Source: Mycobacterium haemophilum DSM 44634 (lineage in GTDB: Bacteria; Actinomycetota; Actinomycetes; Mycobacteriales; Mycobacteriaceae). Taken from it: 64,000 nt of DNA. A program made the translations under genes and the position numbers. Location: assembly GCF_000340435.2 (NCBI RefSeq), contig NZ_CP011883.2, positions 2,898,687 through 2,962,686 of the forward strand, in the 5' to 3' direction. Position 1 is the stretch's first letter. Every line of letters begins with the position of its first letter. A model generated the notes under the pieces. That model did not search any database. It saw only the letters and a program-made list of their open reading frames with translations, and had not been told where the DNA came from. Shown one piece after another: positions 16,189-24,967 of this stretch.

Positions 16189-17289
16189 TCACTCAGTCCG
16201 GTCCAGTTCGGCTCGCAACTGTTGCCGCTGCGCCTGCAGTTCCGGTGTGATTTCGGTGTACACCGTGGTGAACACCTCATCGATATCGAAATCCGGCGCA
16301 TCGAAAACCGCGTCGCGCAGTTCTGCCCGCATTCGCTTCGACCGGGCGGCTACCCGCTCCTCAAGACGGTCCGACCACAGGCCCCGGCCCTGTAAGTAAG
16401 TGCGGTAGCGCGGAATTGGGTCCCGCGCGAGCCAATGATCGACTTCCTCCTGGCTCCGGTACCGAGTCGGGTCATCGGAAGTGGTGTGCGGCCCGAGCCG
16501 GTAGGTGACCGCCTCAATCAACGTCGGTCCGTCGCCGGCGCGGGCCCGCGCGACGGCTTCGGCCGTCACGGCGTAGCACGCCAGCACATCGTTGCCGTCC
16601 ACCCGGATGCCGGGCATACCGTAGCCGATTGCCTTGTGCGCGATAGACGGTGCGGCGGTCTGCTTGGATACCGGTACCGAAATCGCGTACTGGTTGTTCT
16701 GCACATAGAACAAGCACGGCGCGCCGAACACCGCCGCGAAGTTCAGCGCCTCGTGCACGTCGCCTACGCTGGTGGCGCCGTCGCCGAGGAAGGCCACCGT
16801 CACGGAGTCCTCGCCTAGCCGTTGCGCGGCCATCGCCGCCCCGACCGCATGCAGGGTCTGCGTGCCGATCGGAATTGACATCGGGGCACAACATTTCTTG
16901 GTGAATTCCAGCCCGCCGTGCCAGGTTCCGCGCCAGGCGGCGCCCACATGCCAGGGCGGGATACCGCGCACGAGATAGACCCCCAACTCACGGTATTGGG
17001 GAAACAGCCAGTCAGTCTTGCGCAGACAGGCCGCAGCACCCACCTGCGCAGCTTCCTGACCACGACAGGACGCAAACAGCGCCAACTCACCTTGGCGCTT
17101 CAGGTTGACAAACTCGGTGTCGAGCTCTCGGGTGACCACCATCAGCTCGTAGAGCCAACACAATGTTTCGGCGGGAAGATCTCCGGTGTAGCGGCGTTCA
17201 GCCGTCGGCATCCCATCCGGACCGACGAGTTGCACCGGCTCGAGGTCGACAGTCATCGGTATCCCAGGCATCAGGGAACTGCCTGCCAT
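16189..17289 (-). CDS. bkdA: branched-chain alpha-keto acid dehydrogenase E1 alpha (BkdA)
   Basis: The 366-residue protein shows the thiamine-diphosphate motif GDGATSVGDVHEALNFAAVF and a downstream NNQYAIS, with the phosphorylation-loop equivalent RLGPHTTSDDPTRYR. ATG 17289 has a strong GAGGAGG site just upstream. It opens the bkdABC block. A 109-bp gap separates it from citE, enough for an internal promoter although none is obvious. Confidence 0.95.
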   Translation of the reverse strand: MAGSSLMPGIPMTVDLEPVQLVGPDGMPTAERRYTGDLPAETLCWLYELMVVTRELDTEFVNLKRQGELALFASCRGQEAAQVGAAACLRKTDWLFPQYRELGVYLVRGIPPWHVGAAWRGTWHGGLEFTKKCCAPMSIPIGTQTLHAVGAAMAAQRLGEDSVTVAFLGDGATSVGDVHEALNFAAVFGAPCLFYVQNNQYAISVPVSKQTAAPSIAHKAIGYGMPGIRVDGNDVLACYAVTAEAVARARAGDGPTLIEAVTYRLGPHTTSDDPTRYRSQEEVDHWLARDPIPRYRTYLQGRGLWSDRLEERVAARSKRMRAELRDAVFDAPDFDIDEVFTTVYTEITPELQAQRQQLRAELDRTE

Positions 17290-17398
17290 ACTGACCTCCT
17301 CGTCAGCGCGAACGCGCACTGCCCATTATGCCCTCGAATCCGAGAACACCGGGCTCACCGAGGCAACGTGCAGAACGTGTCGCGAGTGCGGTCAACCG

Positions 17399-18217
17399 TC
17401 ACCCCAAGGCAGGATTGCCCCGCAGCAGCAGCATTTCCGCGTGCTTGAGCACCGGCGAATCTACCATCTGCCCTTCGAACGCGAACACCCCGCGCTCGGT
17501 CTGGGCCGCTGCCAATACCCGTCGCGCCCAGGCCAGCTTCTCCTCGCTGGGTCGATAGGCCTTGCGCACCACCGGGATCTGGCTGGGGTGAATGCACACC
17601 GTCGCATCGAAACCCACCGCCACGGCGTCGTCAGCTTCGGCCCGCAGGCCGTCAATGTCGCGAATGTCCAAATGCACGGCGTCGAGCGCGATCCGGTCGA
17701 ACGCGGATGCCGCAAGCAAGACCGTCGACCTGACATGGCGGGCCACATCCCGATAACCGCCGCCGGCCCACCGGCTGGAGCTGCCACCCAGGGTGGCGAT
17801 GAGGTCCTCGGCGCCCCACATCATCCCGACGGTGCCGTCGGCCGCGGCGATTTCGGCGGCCAGCACCGCACCCCGCGCCGTCTCAACCAGCGCGATAACG
17901 TCGCGCGGCGCGAGTGCGACCACCTGGGTCGCCGACTCAGCCTTCGGCAGCATCACTGTTGAGTACGCCGTACCGGCCAGGGCGTCCAGGTCGCGGGCCT
18001 GTTCATCGCCGCCGGCGGCGTTGATCCGCACCACCGTGCGCTCGGGGTCGAGCGGAGTGTCCCGCAGCGCTTTGCGGGCGACGGCTTTCTCAGCCTGCGC
18101 CACGCCATCCTCGAGGTCCAGGATCACCACATCGGCGGCGGCGGCGGCCTTGGCGAACCGCTCGGGTCGATCGGCCGGGCAGAACAGCCATCCCGGACCG
18201 GCGGCGCGCAAGTTCAT
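17399..18217 (-). CDS. citE: CitE-like acyl-CoA lyase (HpcH/HpaI family)
   Basis: The 272-residue TIM-barrel protein has CitE signatures: WLFCPADRPERFAKAAA at the N-terminus, VILDLEDGVA around 30 (Mg-binding), IALVETARGAVL, and MMWGAEDLIATLG. It lacks the alpha and gamma citrate-lyase partners, as in M. tuberculosis. It probably cleaves or forms HMG-CoA- or citramalyl-type CoA esters; within this operon it could supply the last C-C cleavage of leucine breakdown. The start (ATG 18217) overlaps the MaoC stop and has an AGGAG site. Confidence 0.9.
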   Translation of the reverse strand: MNLRAAGPGWLFCPADRPERFAKAAAAADVVILDLEDGVAQAEKAVARKALRDTPLDPERTVVRINAAGGDEQARDLDALAGTAYSTVMLPKAESATQVVALAPRDVIALVETARGAVLAAEIAAADGTVGMMWGAEDLIATLGGSSSRWAGGGYRDVARHVRSTVLLAASAFDRIALDAVHLDIRDIDGLRAEADDAVAVGFDATVCIHPSQIPVVRKAYRPSEEKLAWARRVLAAAQTERGVFAFEGQMVDSPVLKHAEMLLLRGNPALG

Positions 18218-18720
18218 CGGGACTCCTGCGCTGGTCGCCGCTGTACGAGCGTCGTGCGCACCGCCCGCGCGACAACGTCGCCGTGCTGGTTGCGCGCGGT
18301 GTGTTCGAGGGTGACGATGCCCTCGCCGGGCCGGCTCTTCGATTCGCGTTTGCCGGTGCATACCGTCTCGGCATACAGAGTGTCGCCGTGGAAGACGGGC
18401 TTGGGGAACGACACCTCGGAAAAGCCGAGGTTGGCCACGATGGTGCCCAGCGTCAGCTGCCCAACCGACAGCCCGACCAGCGTCGAGAGGGTGAACATTG
18501 AGTTCACCAGCCGCTGGCCCCGAAAGCCCGGCTGCTCGGCCGCCCACGCCGCATCAAGATGCAGCGACTGGGTGTTCATCGTCAGCGTGGTGAACAGCAC
18601 GTTGTCGGCTTCGGTGACCGTGCGGCCGGGTCGGTGCAGGTATGTCGTGCCAATCTCGAACTCTTCGAACCACAAGCCCCGCTGAACAACTGACTTGCTT
18701 GCCGGCTCCTGGGCGGTCAC
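18214..18720 (-). CDS. MaoC-like enoyl-CoA hydratase (Rv2499c type)
   Basis: The 168-residue single hot-dog protein has the MaoC hydratase features: TVTEADNVLFTTLTMNTQSLHLD (hydratase motif, His near 53) and FPKPVFHGDTLYAE. The family hydrates enoyl-CoA. In this operon it is the natural candidate for 3-methylglutaconyl-CoA hydration. GTG 18720 overlaps the fadE19 stop by 4 nt, and its own stop overlaps citE. Confidence 0.88.
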   Translation of the reverse strand: MTAQEPASKSVVQRGLWFEEFEIGTTYLHRPGRTVTEADNVLFTTLTMNTQSLHLDAAWAAEQPGFRGQRLVNSMFTLSTLVGLSVGQLTLGTIVANLGFSEVSFPKPVFHGDTLYAETVCTGKRESKSRPGEGIVTLEHTARNQHGDVVARAVRTTLVQRRPAQESR

Positions 18721-19883
18721 CGCAGTCCCAGCGATCGCGCGATGAGCATCAACTGCACCTCAGTGGTGCCCTCACCGATCTCGAGAATCTTGCTGTCACG
18801 GTAATGACGGGCTACCGGATACTCGTTCATGAAACCGTAGCCGCCATGGATCTGGGTTGCGTCACGGGCGTTGTCCATCGCCGCCTCCGACGCGATCATC
18901 TTTGCGATCGCCGCCTCCTTCTTGAACGGCTTGGCTGCCAACATCTTTGCGGCCGCATCGTAGTACGCGGTGCGGGCAACGTGCGCACGTGCCTCCATCC
19001 GCGCGATCTTGAAGCTGATCGCCTGGTAAGAGCCGATCGGCTGGCCGAACGACTGGCGCTCCTTGGCGTACTTGACGCTCTCGTCGACGCACCCCTGCGC
19101 CACCCCGGTAGCCAATGCGGCGATTGCGATGCGGCCTTCATCCAGGATGGACAGGAAGTTCGCATACCCGCTCCCGCGCGGGCCCAGCAGATTCTCCTCC
19201 GGGACGCGCACGTCGACGAATGTCAGGGGGTGGGTGTCCGAGGCGTTCCAGCCGACCTTGTTGTAGGCCGGCTCGACGGTGAATCCCGTTGTTCCGCTTG
19301 GCACGATGATCGTCGAAATCTCTTTGTGGCCGTCCGCGCGGGTTCCGGTGACCGCGGTGACCGTGACCAGCGAGGTGATGTCGGTGCCGGAGTTGGTGAT
19401 GAACTGCTTGGTGCCGTTGATCACCCATTCGCCGTTGTCCAGACGGGCCGTGGTGCGGGTGCCGCCGGCCTCCGAGCCGGACCCCGGTTCGGTGAGCCCG
19501 AAGCCGGCCAACGCCCGGCCGGCGACTAGGTCGGGCAGCCACGTGCTTTTCTGCTCTTCAGTACCGAACCGGTAGATCGGCATGGCCCCCAGACTTGCCC
19601 CCGCTTCTAACGTGATCGCCACCGACTGGTCAACTTTGCCGAGCTCTTCGAGCGCCACCGCCAGTGCGAAATAGTCGCCACCCATGCCGCCGTACTCTTC
19701 GGGGAACGGCAACCCAAACAGTCCCATCTCACCCATCTTGGCGACGACCTCGTACGGGAAGCTGTGCTCCTCATCATGTTTGGCTGAAACCGGAGCGACC
19801 ACGGTTCGCGCGAAATCGGCCACCGTGTCGCGAAGATCCAGGTATTCCTTTGGCAGTGCCCCTGCCGTGATGGTTGTGGGCAT
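18717..19883 (-). CDS. fadE19: acyl-CoA dehydrogenase FadE19 (isovaleryl-CoA type)
   Basis: The 388-residue FAD enzyme carries FGLTEPGSGSEAGGTRT (about 126-142), WVINGTKQFITNSG, and the C-terminal QIHGGYGFMNEYPVARHYRD with IGEGTTEVQ. The catalytic base Glu of the isovaleryl-CoA type lies in the mid-protein helix; exact assignment needs an alignment. It should oxidise isovaleryl-CoA to 3-methylcrotonyl-CoA. It sits between accA1 and the MaoC gene with a 6-bp spacer on one side and a 4-nt overlap on the other. Confidence 0.93.
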   Translation of the reverse strand: MPTTITAGALPKEYLDLRDTVADFARTVVAPVSAKHDEEHSFPYEVVAKMGEMGLFGLPFPEEYGGMGGDYFALAVALEELGKVDQSVAITLEAGASLGAMPIYRFGTEEQKSTWLPDLVAGRALAGFGLTEPGSGSEAGGTRTTARLDNGEWVINGTKQFITNSGTDITSLVTVTAVTGTRADGHKEISTIIVPSGTTGFTVEPAYNKVGWNASDTHPLTFVDVRVPEENLLGPRGSGYANFLSILDEGRIAIAALATGVAQGCVDESVKYAKERQSFGQPIGSYQAISFKIARMEARAHVARTAYYDAAAKMLAAKPFKKEAAIAKMIASEAAMDNARDATQIHGGYGFMNEYPVARHYRDSKILEIGEGTTEVQLMLIARSLGLR

Positions 19884-19889
19884 GATCCT

Positions 19890-21884
19890 CTAATCCTTGC
19901 TCTCTGCGGGCTCTTCGGAGACCGGGATTACCCTGGCCAGCACTTGGTCGACGATCACCTGATCACCGACGGACACCGACACCTCAATGCGACCCGAAAC
20001 CGGCGCGGCCAGTGAGTGTTCCATCTTCATCGCTTCGACGACCACCACCACGTCTCCTTCAGAAACGTGCGAGCCCGAGGTGACCTTTAGCTCGATCACG
20101 TTGCCGGGCATAGGGCTGATGACCTCGGCCTGCTGCACACCTGCCGCACGGTGGATCTTGTGCTCCTCCGCCTCGCGCAGATGCCACGTTCCCCGCTCGT
20201 CGGCGATCCACAGATGCCGGTCGGCCTCTGCCCAGTGATACTCCCGACGCAGCCCGTCCAGTGTCACGTGCAGCTGATCTCCCACGAGTTGCACACTCGC
20301 GGACAGCATTTCGCCATCACCAACCTGGACCGCGGCGGCCTCAGGCAGCCCACACACCGACACTGTCGCACTGCGCAGCGCCGTTTGCATCGCGGTGCGC
20401 ACCGGCGCCGCGCCGCCCCCGACGCGCCATCCGGTCGGCGCGTCCCACGGGTTGCCCCGGGCGCGCCGAGCCAAGACCCACTGCCGATATAAGCCGCCGG
20501 CGGCGAGCACGTCATCGGGCGCCGGCAGCGGCGCGAAGTCAGCGAGCCGCTCGTCCAGCAAGGCGGTATCCACATCTCCGGCACGCACCCGATCGTCGGC
20601 GAGCAGAAACCGGAGAAATTCCAGATTGGTCTGCACCCCCAGAACCGCGGTCCGAGCCAGCGCCCGGTCGAGCCGCGCCAACGCCTGATCGCGGTCGACC
20701 CCATGCGCGATCACCTTGCTCAGCATCGGATCATAGTCGCTGCCGACGACGGTGCCGGGCAGCAGCGAAGAATCCACCCGCACACCGGTACCCGAGGGTT
20801 CGAGCACATCCAGCACCCGCCCACCGGTGGGCAGAAATCCCCGCCCGGGATCCTCGGCGTACACCCGTGCTTCGATGGCGTGCCCGCTTAACGTGACGTC
20901 GTCCTGCGCGAACAACAGCTTCTCACCGGCCGCCACCCGCAGTTGCCACTCGACGAGGTCCAGCCCGGTGATCGCCTCAGTAACAGGATGTTCCACCTGT
21001 AGGCGGGTATTCATCTCCATGAAGAAAAACTCGGTAGGCCGGTCAGCCGAGACGATGAACTCCACCGTGCCGGCGCCGACATAGTCGACGCTGCGGGCGG
21101 TGTCGCAGGCCGCGGCACCGATCTGCGTGCGCGTGGCGGTGTCCAGCAGCGGAGACGGCGCCTCCTCGATGACTTTCTGGTGGCGCCGCTGCAGGCTGCA
21201 TTCACGCTCACCGAGATGCACCACGTTGGCGTGGCTGTCGGCCAACACTTGAACCTCAATATGCCTGGGCTGCAACATAAATCGTTCCAGAAACAGTGTG
21301 TCGTCGCCGAACGAGGACGCGGCCTCGCGCCGGGCGCCCAGCAGCGCCTCGGGTAGCAGCGCCGGATCCGCCACCAGCCGCATACCCTTGCCCCCGCCGC
21401 CCGCGGATGGCTTGATCAATACCGGATAGCCGACCTCATCGGCGGCGGCGACCAGTTCGTCGTCGGTGAGCCCGGGCCGGGCCACCCCGGGCACCACCGG
21501 CACCCCGAAAGCGGCGACCGCGTTCTTGGCGGCGATCTTGTCCCCCATCACCTCGATAGCGCGCGCCGGTGGGCCGACGAACACCACCCCGGCACGTTCG
21601 CAGGCTGCGGCGAAACCAGCATTCTCGGAAAGGAATCCGTAGCCGGGGTGAATCGCCTGGGCTCCGCTGCGCACCGCGGCGTCAATCACGCGACCGATGT
21701 CGAGGTAGCTTTCCCGCGCCGCGGCGGGTCCTAACCTTACCGCGGCGTCAGCCTCGAGCACGTGCCGGGCGCAGGCATCGGGATCGCTATACACGGCGAC
21801 CGATCGGACACCTAGCCGACGCAGCGTCCGGATCACCCGAACAGCAATCTCGCCGCGGTTGGCCACTAACACGGTGTCAAACAT
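19890..21884 (-). CDS. accA1: biotin carboxylase/BCCP subunit AccA1 of 3-methylcrotonyl-CoA carboxylase
   Basis: The 664-residue protein has biotin carboxylase (about 1-445: ATP-grasp KPSAGGGGKGMRLV, EMNTRLQVEHPVTE), a linker domain and a C-terminal biotinyl domain with the biotin-accepting VEAMKMEH. It carboxylates biotin using ATP and bicarbonate. With AccD1 it forms the carboxylase shown in M. tuberculosis to act on 3-methylcrotonyl-CoA. ATG 21884 starts 5 bp after the accD1 stop. Confidence 0.95.
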   Translation of the reverse strand: MFDTVLVANRGEIAVRVIRTLRRLGVRSVAVYSDPDACARHVLEADAAVRLGPAAARESYLDIGRVIDAAVRSGAQAIHPGYGFLSENAGFAAACERAGVVFVGPPARAIEVMGDKIAAKNAVAAFGVPVVPGVARPGLTDDELVAAADEVGYPVLIKPSAGGGGKGMRLVADPALLPEALLGARREAASSFGDDTLFLERFMLQPRHIEVQVLADSHANVVHLGERECSLQRRHQKVIEEAPSPLLDTATRTQIGAAACDTARSVDYVGAGTVEFIVSADRPTEFFFMEMNTRLQVEHPVTEAITGLDLVEWQLRVAAGEKLLFAQDDVTLSGHAIEARVYAEDPGRGFLPTGGRVLDVLEPSGTGVRVDSSLLPGTVVGSDYDPMLSKVIAHGVDRDQALARLDRALARTAVLGVQTNLEFLRFLLADDRVRAGDVDTALLDERLADFAPLPAPDDVLAAGGLYRQWVLARRARGNPWDAPTGWRVGGGAAPVRTAMQTALRSATVSVCGLPEAAAVQVGDGEMLSASVQLVGDQLHVTLDGLRREYHWAEADRHLWIADERGTWHLREAEEHKIHRAAGVQQAEVISPMPGNVIELKVTSGSHVSEGDVVVVVEAMKMEHSLAAPVSGRIEVSVSVGDQVIVDQVLARVIPVSEEPAESKD

Positions 21885-21889
21885 CGCCG

Positions 21890-23470
21890 TCACATCCGGA
21901 AGACGCCGTAGCAGACCGGTTCCAGCGGTGCGTGGGAACACGCCGAAAGGGCAAGCCCCACAAATGTTCTGGTGTCGGCCGGGTCGATGATGCCGTCGTC
22001 CCATAGGCGAGCGGTCGAGTAATAGGGGTTGCCCTGGTCCTCGTACTGCGCCCGAATGGGCGCTTTAAAGGCTTCCTCCTCGTCGGCTGACCAGGGTGCG
22101 CCGGCCGCCGCGAGTTGCTCGCCGCGCACGGTCGCCAGCACAGACGCGGCCTGCTCGCCACCCATCACCGAGATCCGCGCATTCGGCCACATCCACAGAA
22201 AACGCGGCGAGTATGCCCGTCCGCACATCGAGTAGTTGCCCGCGCCATAGGATCCGCCGATCACGACGGTCAGCTTGGGCACTCGGGCACAGGCCACGGC
22301 GGTCACCATCTTGGCGCCATGCTTAGCGATGCCGCCGGCCTCGTAGTCCCGGCCGACCATGAAGCCGGCGATGTTTTGCAGAAACAGCAGCGGGATCTTG
22401 CGCTTGTCGCAGAGCTCGATGAAATGCGCGCCCTTCAACGCAGATTCGCTGAACAGCACGCCGTTGTTGGCGATGATTCCGACCGGGTGGCCGTGGATGC
22501 GCGCGAAGGCGGTCACCAGCGTCTTGCCGTATTTGGCTTTGAATTCCTGGAATTCGCTGCCGTCGACCAGCCGCACGATCACCTCACGCACGTCGTAGGG
22601 CACCCGTGGATCCGGCGGGACAACATCGTAGAGCTCGGTCTGTGCATGCTTGGGCTCAGCGGGACGGCTCACCTGCCATTGGGCGGGGTCGCGCGGGCCG
22701 AAAGTGGCCGCAATAGCACGCACGATCCGCAGCGCGTCCTCGTCGTCGTCGGCGAGGTGGTCGGTGACACCGGACACCCGCGAATGCAGGTCGCCGCCGC
22801 CGAGCTGCTCGGCAGAGACGATCTCGCCGGTGGCGGCCTTGACCAGCGGCGGACCACCGAGAAAGATCGTGCCCTGCTCGCGAACGATGACCGCCTCGTC
22901 GCTCATCGCCGGCACGTAAGCCCCGCCCGCCGTGCACGAACCGAGCACCGCCGCCACCTGGGGAATGCCTTGGGCGCTCATCGTCGCCTGGTTGTAGAAG
23001 ATCCGGCCGAAGTGCTCGCGGTCCGGGAACACCTCATCCTGGCGTGGCAGGAAGGCGCCGCCGGAGTCCACCAGGTAGATGCACGGCAGCCGGTTCTGCA
23101 GCGCGACTTCCTGCGCCCGCAGGTGTTTCTTAACCGTCATTGGATAGTAGGTGCCGCCCTTGACCGTCGCGTCGTTGGCGACGACCACGCACTCGCGCCC
23201 AGAAACCCGGCCGATCCCAGTGATGATCCCCGCACCTGGGGACTCGTCGCCGTACATGCCGCCCGCGGCCAGCGGAGCCAACTCCAAAAACGGGCTGCCC
23301 GGATCCAGCAGCCGGTCCACCCGTTCGCGGGGCAGCAGCTTGCCGCGGCTGATGTGGCGTTCCCGCGCACGTTCGTTACCGCCCAGGGCCGCGGCGGCAA
23401 GCTTGTCGTTCAACTCCGCCACCAGCCGACGGTGCTCGTCGGCGAACGACGGCGCAGCGATGGTCGTCAC
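21890..23470 (-). CDS. accD1: carboxyltransferase beta subunit AccD1
   Basis: The 526-residue protein has the two crotonase-like halves of acyl-CoA carboxyltransferases, with oxyanion loops in GSCTAGGAYVPAMSDE (about 188-203) and GGSYGAGNYSMCGRAY (about 405-420). It transfers CO2 from biotin on AccA1 to the acyl-CoA. GTG 23470 overlaps the scoB stop by 4 nt, consistent with one transcript from scoA onwards. Confidence 0.95.
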   Translation of the reverse strand: MTTIAAPSFADEHRRLVAELNDKLAAAALGGNERARERHISRGKLLPRERVDRLLDPGSPFLELAPLAAGGMYGDESPGAGIITGIGRVSGRECVVVANDATVKGGTYYPMTVKKHLRAQEVALQNRLPCIYLVDSGGAFLPRQDEVFPDREHFGRIFYNQATMSAQGIPQVAAVLGSCTAGGAYVPAMSDEAVIVREQGTIFLGGPPLVKAATGEIVSAEQLGGGDLHSRVSGVTDHLADDDEDALRIVRAIAATFGPRDPAQWQVSRPAEPKHAQTELYDVVPPDPRVPYDVREVIVRLVDGSEFQEFKAKYGKTLVTAFARIHGHPVGIIANNGVLFSESALKGAHFIELCDKRKIPLLFLQNIAGFMVGRDYEAGGIAKHGAKMVTAVACARVPKLTVVIGGSYGAGNYSMCGRAYSPRFLWMWPNARISVMGGEQAASVLATVRGEQLAAAGAPWSADEEEAFKAPIRAQYEDQGNPYYSTARLWDDGIIDPADTRTFVGLALSACSHAPLEPVCYGVFRM

Positions 23471-24114
23471 TGGGCCACCAGATCCGAAAACACCAGGGGC
23501 GGTTGAGTCTTCGCGACGACTTCGTCGACCGATACGTCGGGGGCGGTCTCGATCAGGTGCAGGCCGTCGTCGCAGACGTCGATGACCGCGAGGTCAGTGA
23601 CGATGCGGTTCACGCAGTGCGCGCCGGTCAGCGGCAAGGTGCACCGCTCGACGATCTTGGGGGTGCCGTCCTTGGCGGCGTGCTCCATCATCACAATCAC
23701 CGTGCGGGCGCCGTGCACCAGGTCCATCGCACCGCCCATGCCCTTGACCATCTTGCCCGGGATCATCCAGTTGGCGAGGTCGCCGGTGGCCGAGACTTGC
23801 ATGGCCCCAAGCACTGCGACGTCCAGGTGTCCACCGCGGATGATTCCGAATGAGGACGACGAGGAGAAGAACGCGGCCCCCGGCAGGGTGGTGACCGTCT
23901 CCTTGCCCGCGTTGATCAGATCGGCGTCGACATCCTCGCGCCGAGGGTAGGGGCCGACACCCAGGATCCCGTTCTCCGAATGCAAGACGACGTGCACGCC
24001 GTCGGGCAGATGATTCGGAATCAGCGTGGGCATCCCGATGCCCAGGTTGACGTATTGGCCGTCCTCGAATTCCGCGGCCACCCGGGCGGCCATCTCGTCT
24101 CTGGTCCAACTCAT
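23467..24114 (-). CDS. scoB: 3-oxoacid CoA-transferase subunit B (ScoB)
   Basis: The 215-residue subunit contains the active-site glutamate in LHSENGILGVGPYP (about 47-60) typical of SCOT beta subunits, and LGAMQVSATGDLANWM in the middle. With ScoA it moves CoA between succinyl-CoA and acetoacetate, linking the pathway end product to central metabolism. It overlaps scoA and accD1 by 4 nt each. Confidence 0.94.
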   Translation of the reverse strand: MSWTRDEMAARVAAEFEDGQYVNLGIGMPTLIPNHLPDGVHVVLHSENGILGVGPYPRREDVDADLINAGKETVTTLPGAAFFSSSSSFGIIRGGHLDVAVLGAMQVSATGDLANWMIPGKMVKGMGGAMDLVHGARTVIVMMEHAAKDGTPKIVERCTLPLTGAHCVNRIVTDLAVIDVCDDGLHLIETAPDVSVDEVVAKTQPPLVFSDLVAQ

Positions 24115-24857
24115 TGCCGCACCGTCTCCTTCTCGATCCGCTTGATGGGCTTGGGCACGTGCACGACTCGCTGCACGTAGATGCCCGGCGTGTGCACAGC
24201 GGCAGGGTCGATCTCTCCGGCCTCGACGAGGTGTTCGACCTCAGCGATGGTGATCCGCCCCGCACCGGCGCATTCCGGGTTGAAGTTAGCGGCCGACTCG
24301 CGATACACCAGGTTGCCGTGTCGATCGCCCTTCCAAGCGTGCACCAGCGCAAAGTCAGTGCGGATTGCCCGCTCGAGAACATAAGTGGCACCGTCGAACT
24401 CACGGGTCTCCTTGGCCGGCGACACCACCGCCACCGCACCCGAGGCGTCGTAGCGCCACGGCAGCCCGCCGTTGGCGACTTCAGTGCCGACACCGGCCGG
24501 CGTATAGAAAGCAGGTATCCCCATCCCGCCGGCACGCAGGCGCTCCGCCAGGGTGCCCTGGGGGGTCAGCTCCACCTCAAGTTCGCCGGACAGGAATTGG
24601 CGGGCGAACTCCCTATTCTCGCCCACGTACGACGAGATTGTCCGGCGAATTCGCTTGTGCTGCAAAAGAAGTCCGAGACCGACGCCGTCAACACCGCAGT
24701 TGTTCGACACCGTTTCCAAGTCACGGACCCCGCTGTCAGCCACCGCCGCAATGAGCGCTTCGGGAATGCCGCAGAGCCCGAATCCCCCTACTGCCAGCGA
24801 CGACCCGTCGGTGATGTCCGCGACCGCCTCCGCAGCGGTAGCCACCACTTTGTCCAT
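24111..24857 (-). CDS. scoA: 3-oxoacid CoA-transferase subunit A (ScoA)
   Basis: The 248-residue subunit begins with the CoA-transferase glycine region (SSLAVGGFGLCGIPEALIAA, about 19-38) and contains the NCGVDGVGLGLLL and YVGENREFARQFLSGELEVE segments. It is the first gene of the operon that ends with bkdC. A perfect-arm palindrome matching the BkaR-type operator lies 47 bp upstream, so repression probably acts here. Confidence 0.94.
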   Translation of the reverse strand: MDKVVATAAEAVADITDGSSLAVGGFGLCGIPEALIAAVADSGVRDLETVSNNCGVDGVGLGLLLQHKRIRRTISSYVGENREFARQFLSGELEVELTPQGTLAERLRAGGMGIPAFYTPAGVGTEVANGGLPWRYDASGAVAVVSPAKETREFDGATYVLERAIRTDFALVHAWKGDRHGNLVYRESAANFNPECAGAGRITIAEVEHLVEAGEIDPAAVHTPGIYVQRVVHVPKPIKRIEKETVRQ

Positions 24858-24903
24858 TACCGCAGAGCCTCCTCGCCGCCGGGGCGGTCTATGCAGAGTT
24901 TCA

Positions 24904-24919
24904 GTTAATGCTCATTAAC
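24904..24919. promoter_or_regulatory. BkaR-type operator upstream of scoA
   Basis: GTTAATGCTCATTAAC is a 16-bp inverted repeat with perfect 7-bp arms around a 2-bp centre. It matches the palindrome at 26629-26644 beside bkaR. The gap between scoA and fadD35 is 110 bp, so it is well placed to repress the scoA-bkdC operon. Confidence 0.75.
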
Positions 24920-24967
24920 TGGGGCGAGAATACCATCGCCACCGCGGTGCGTCCAGCAAGGCGACAC

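Noticed and set aside
22115..23506. Plus-strand frame of 463 codons over accD1
   Set aside because: It is a shadow of accD1, whose catalytic motifs are complete on the other strand.
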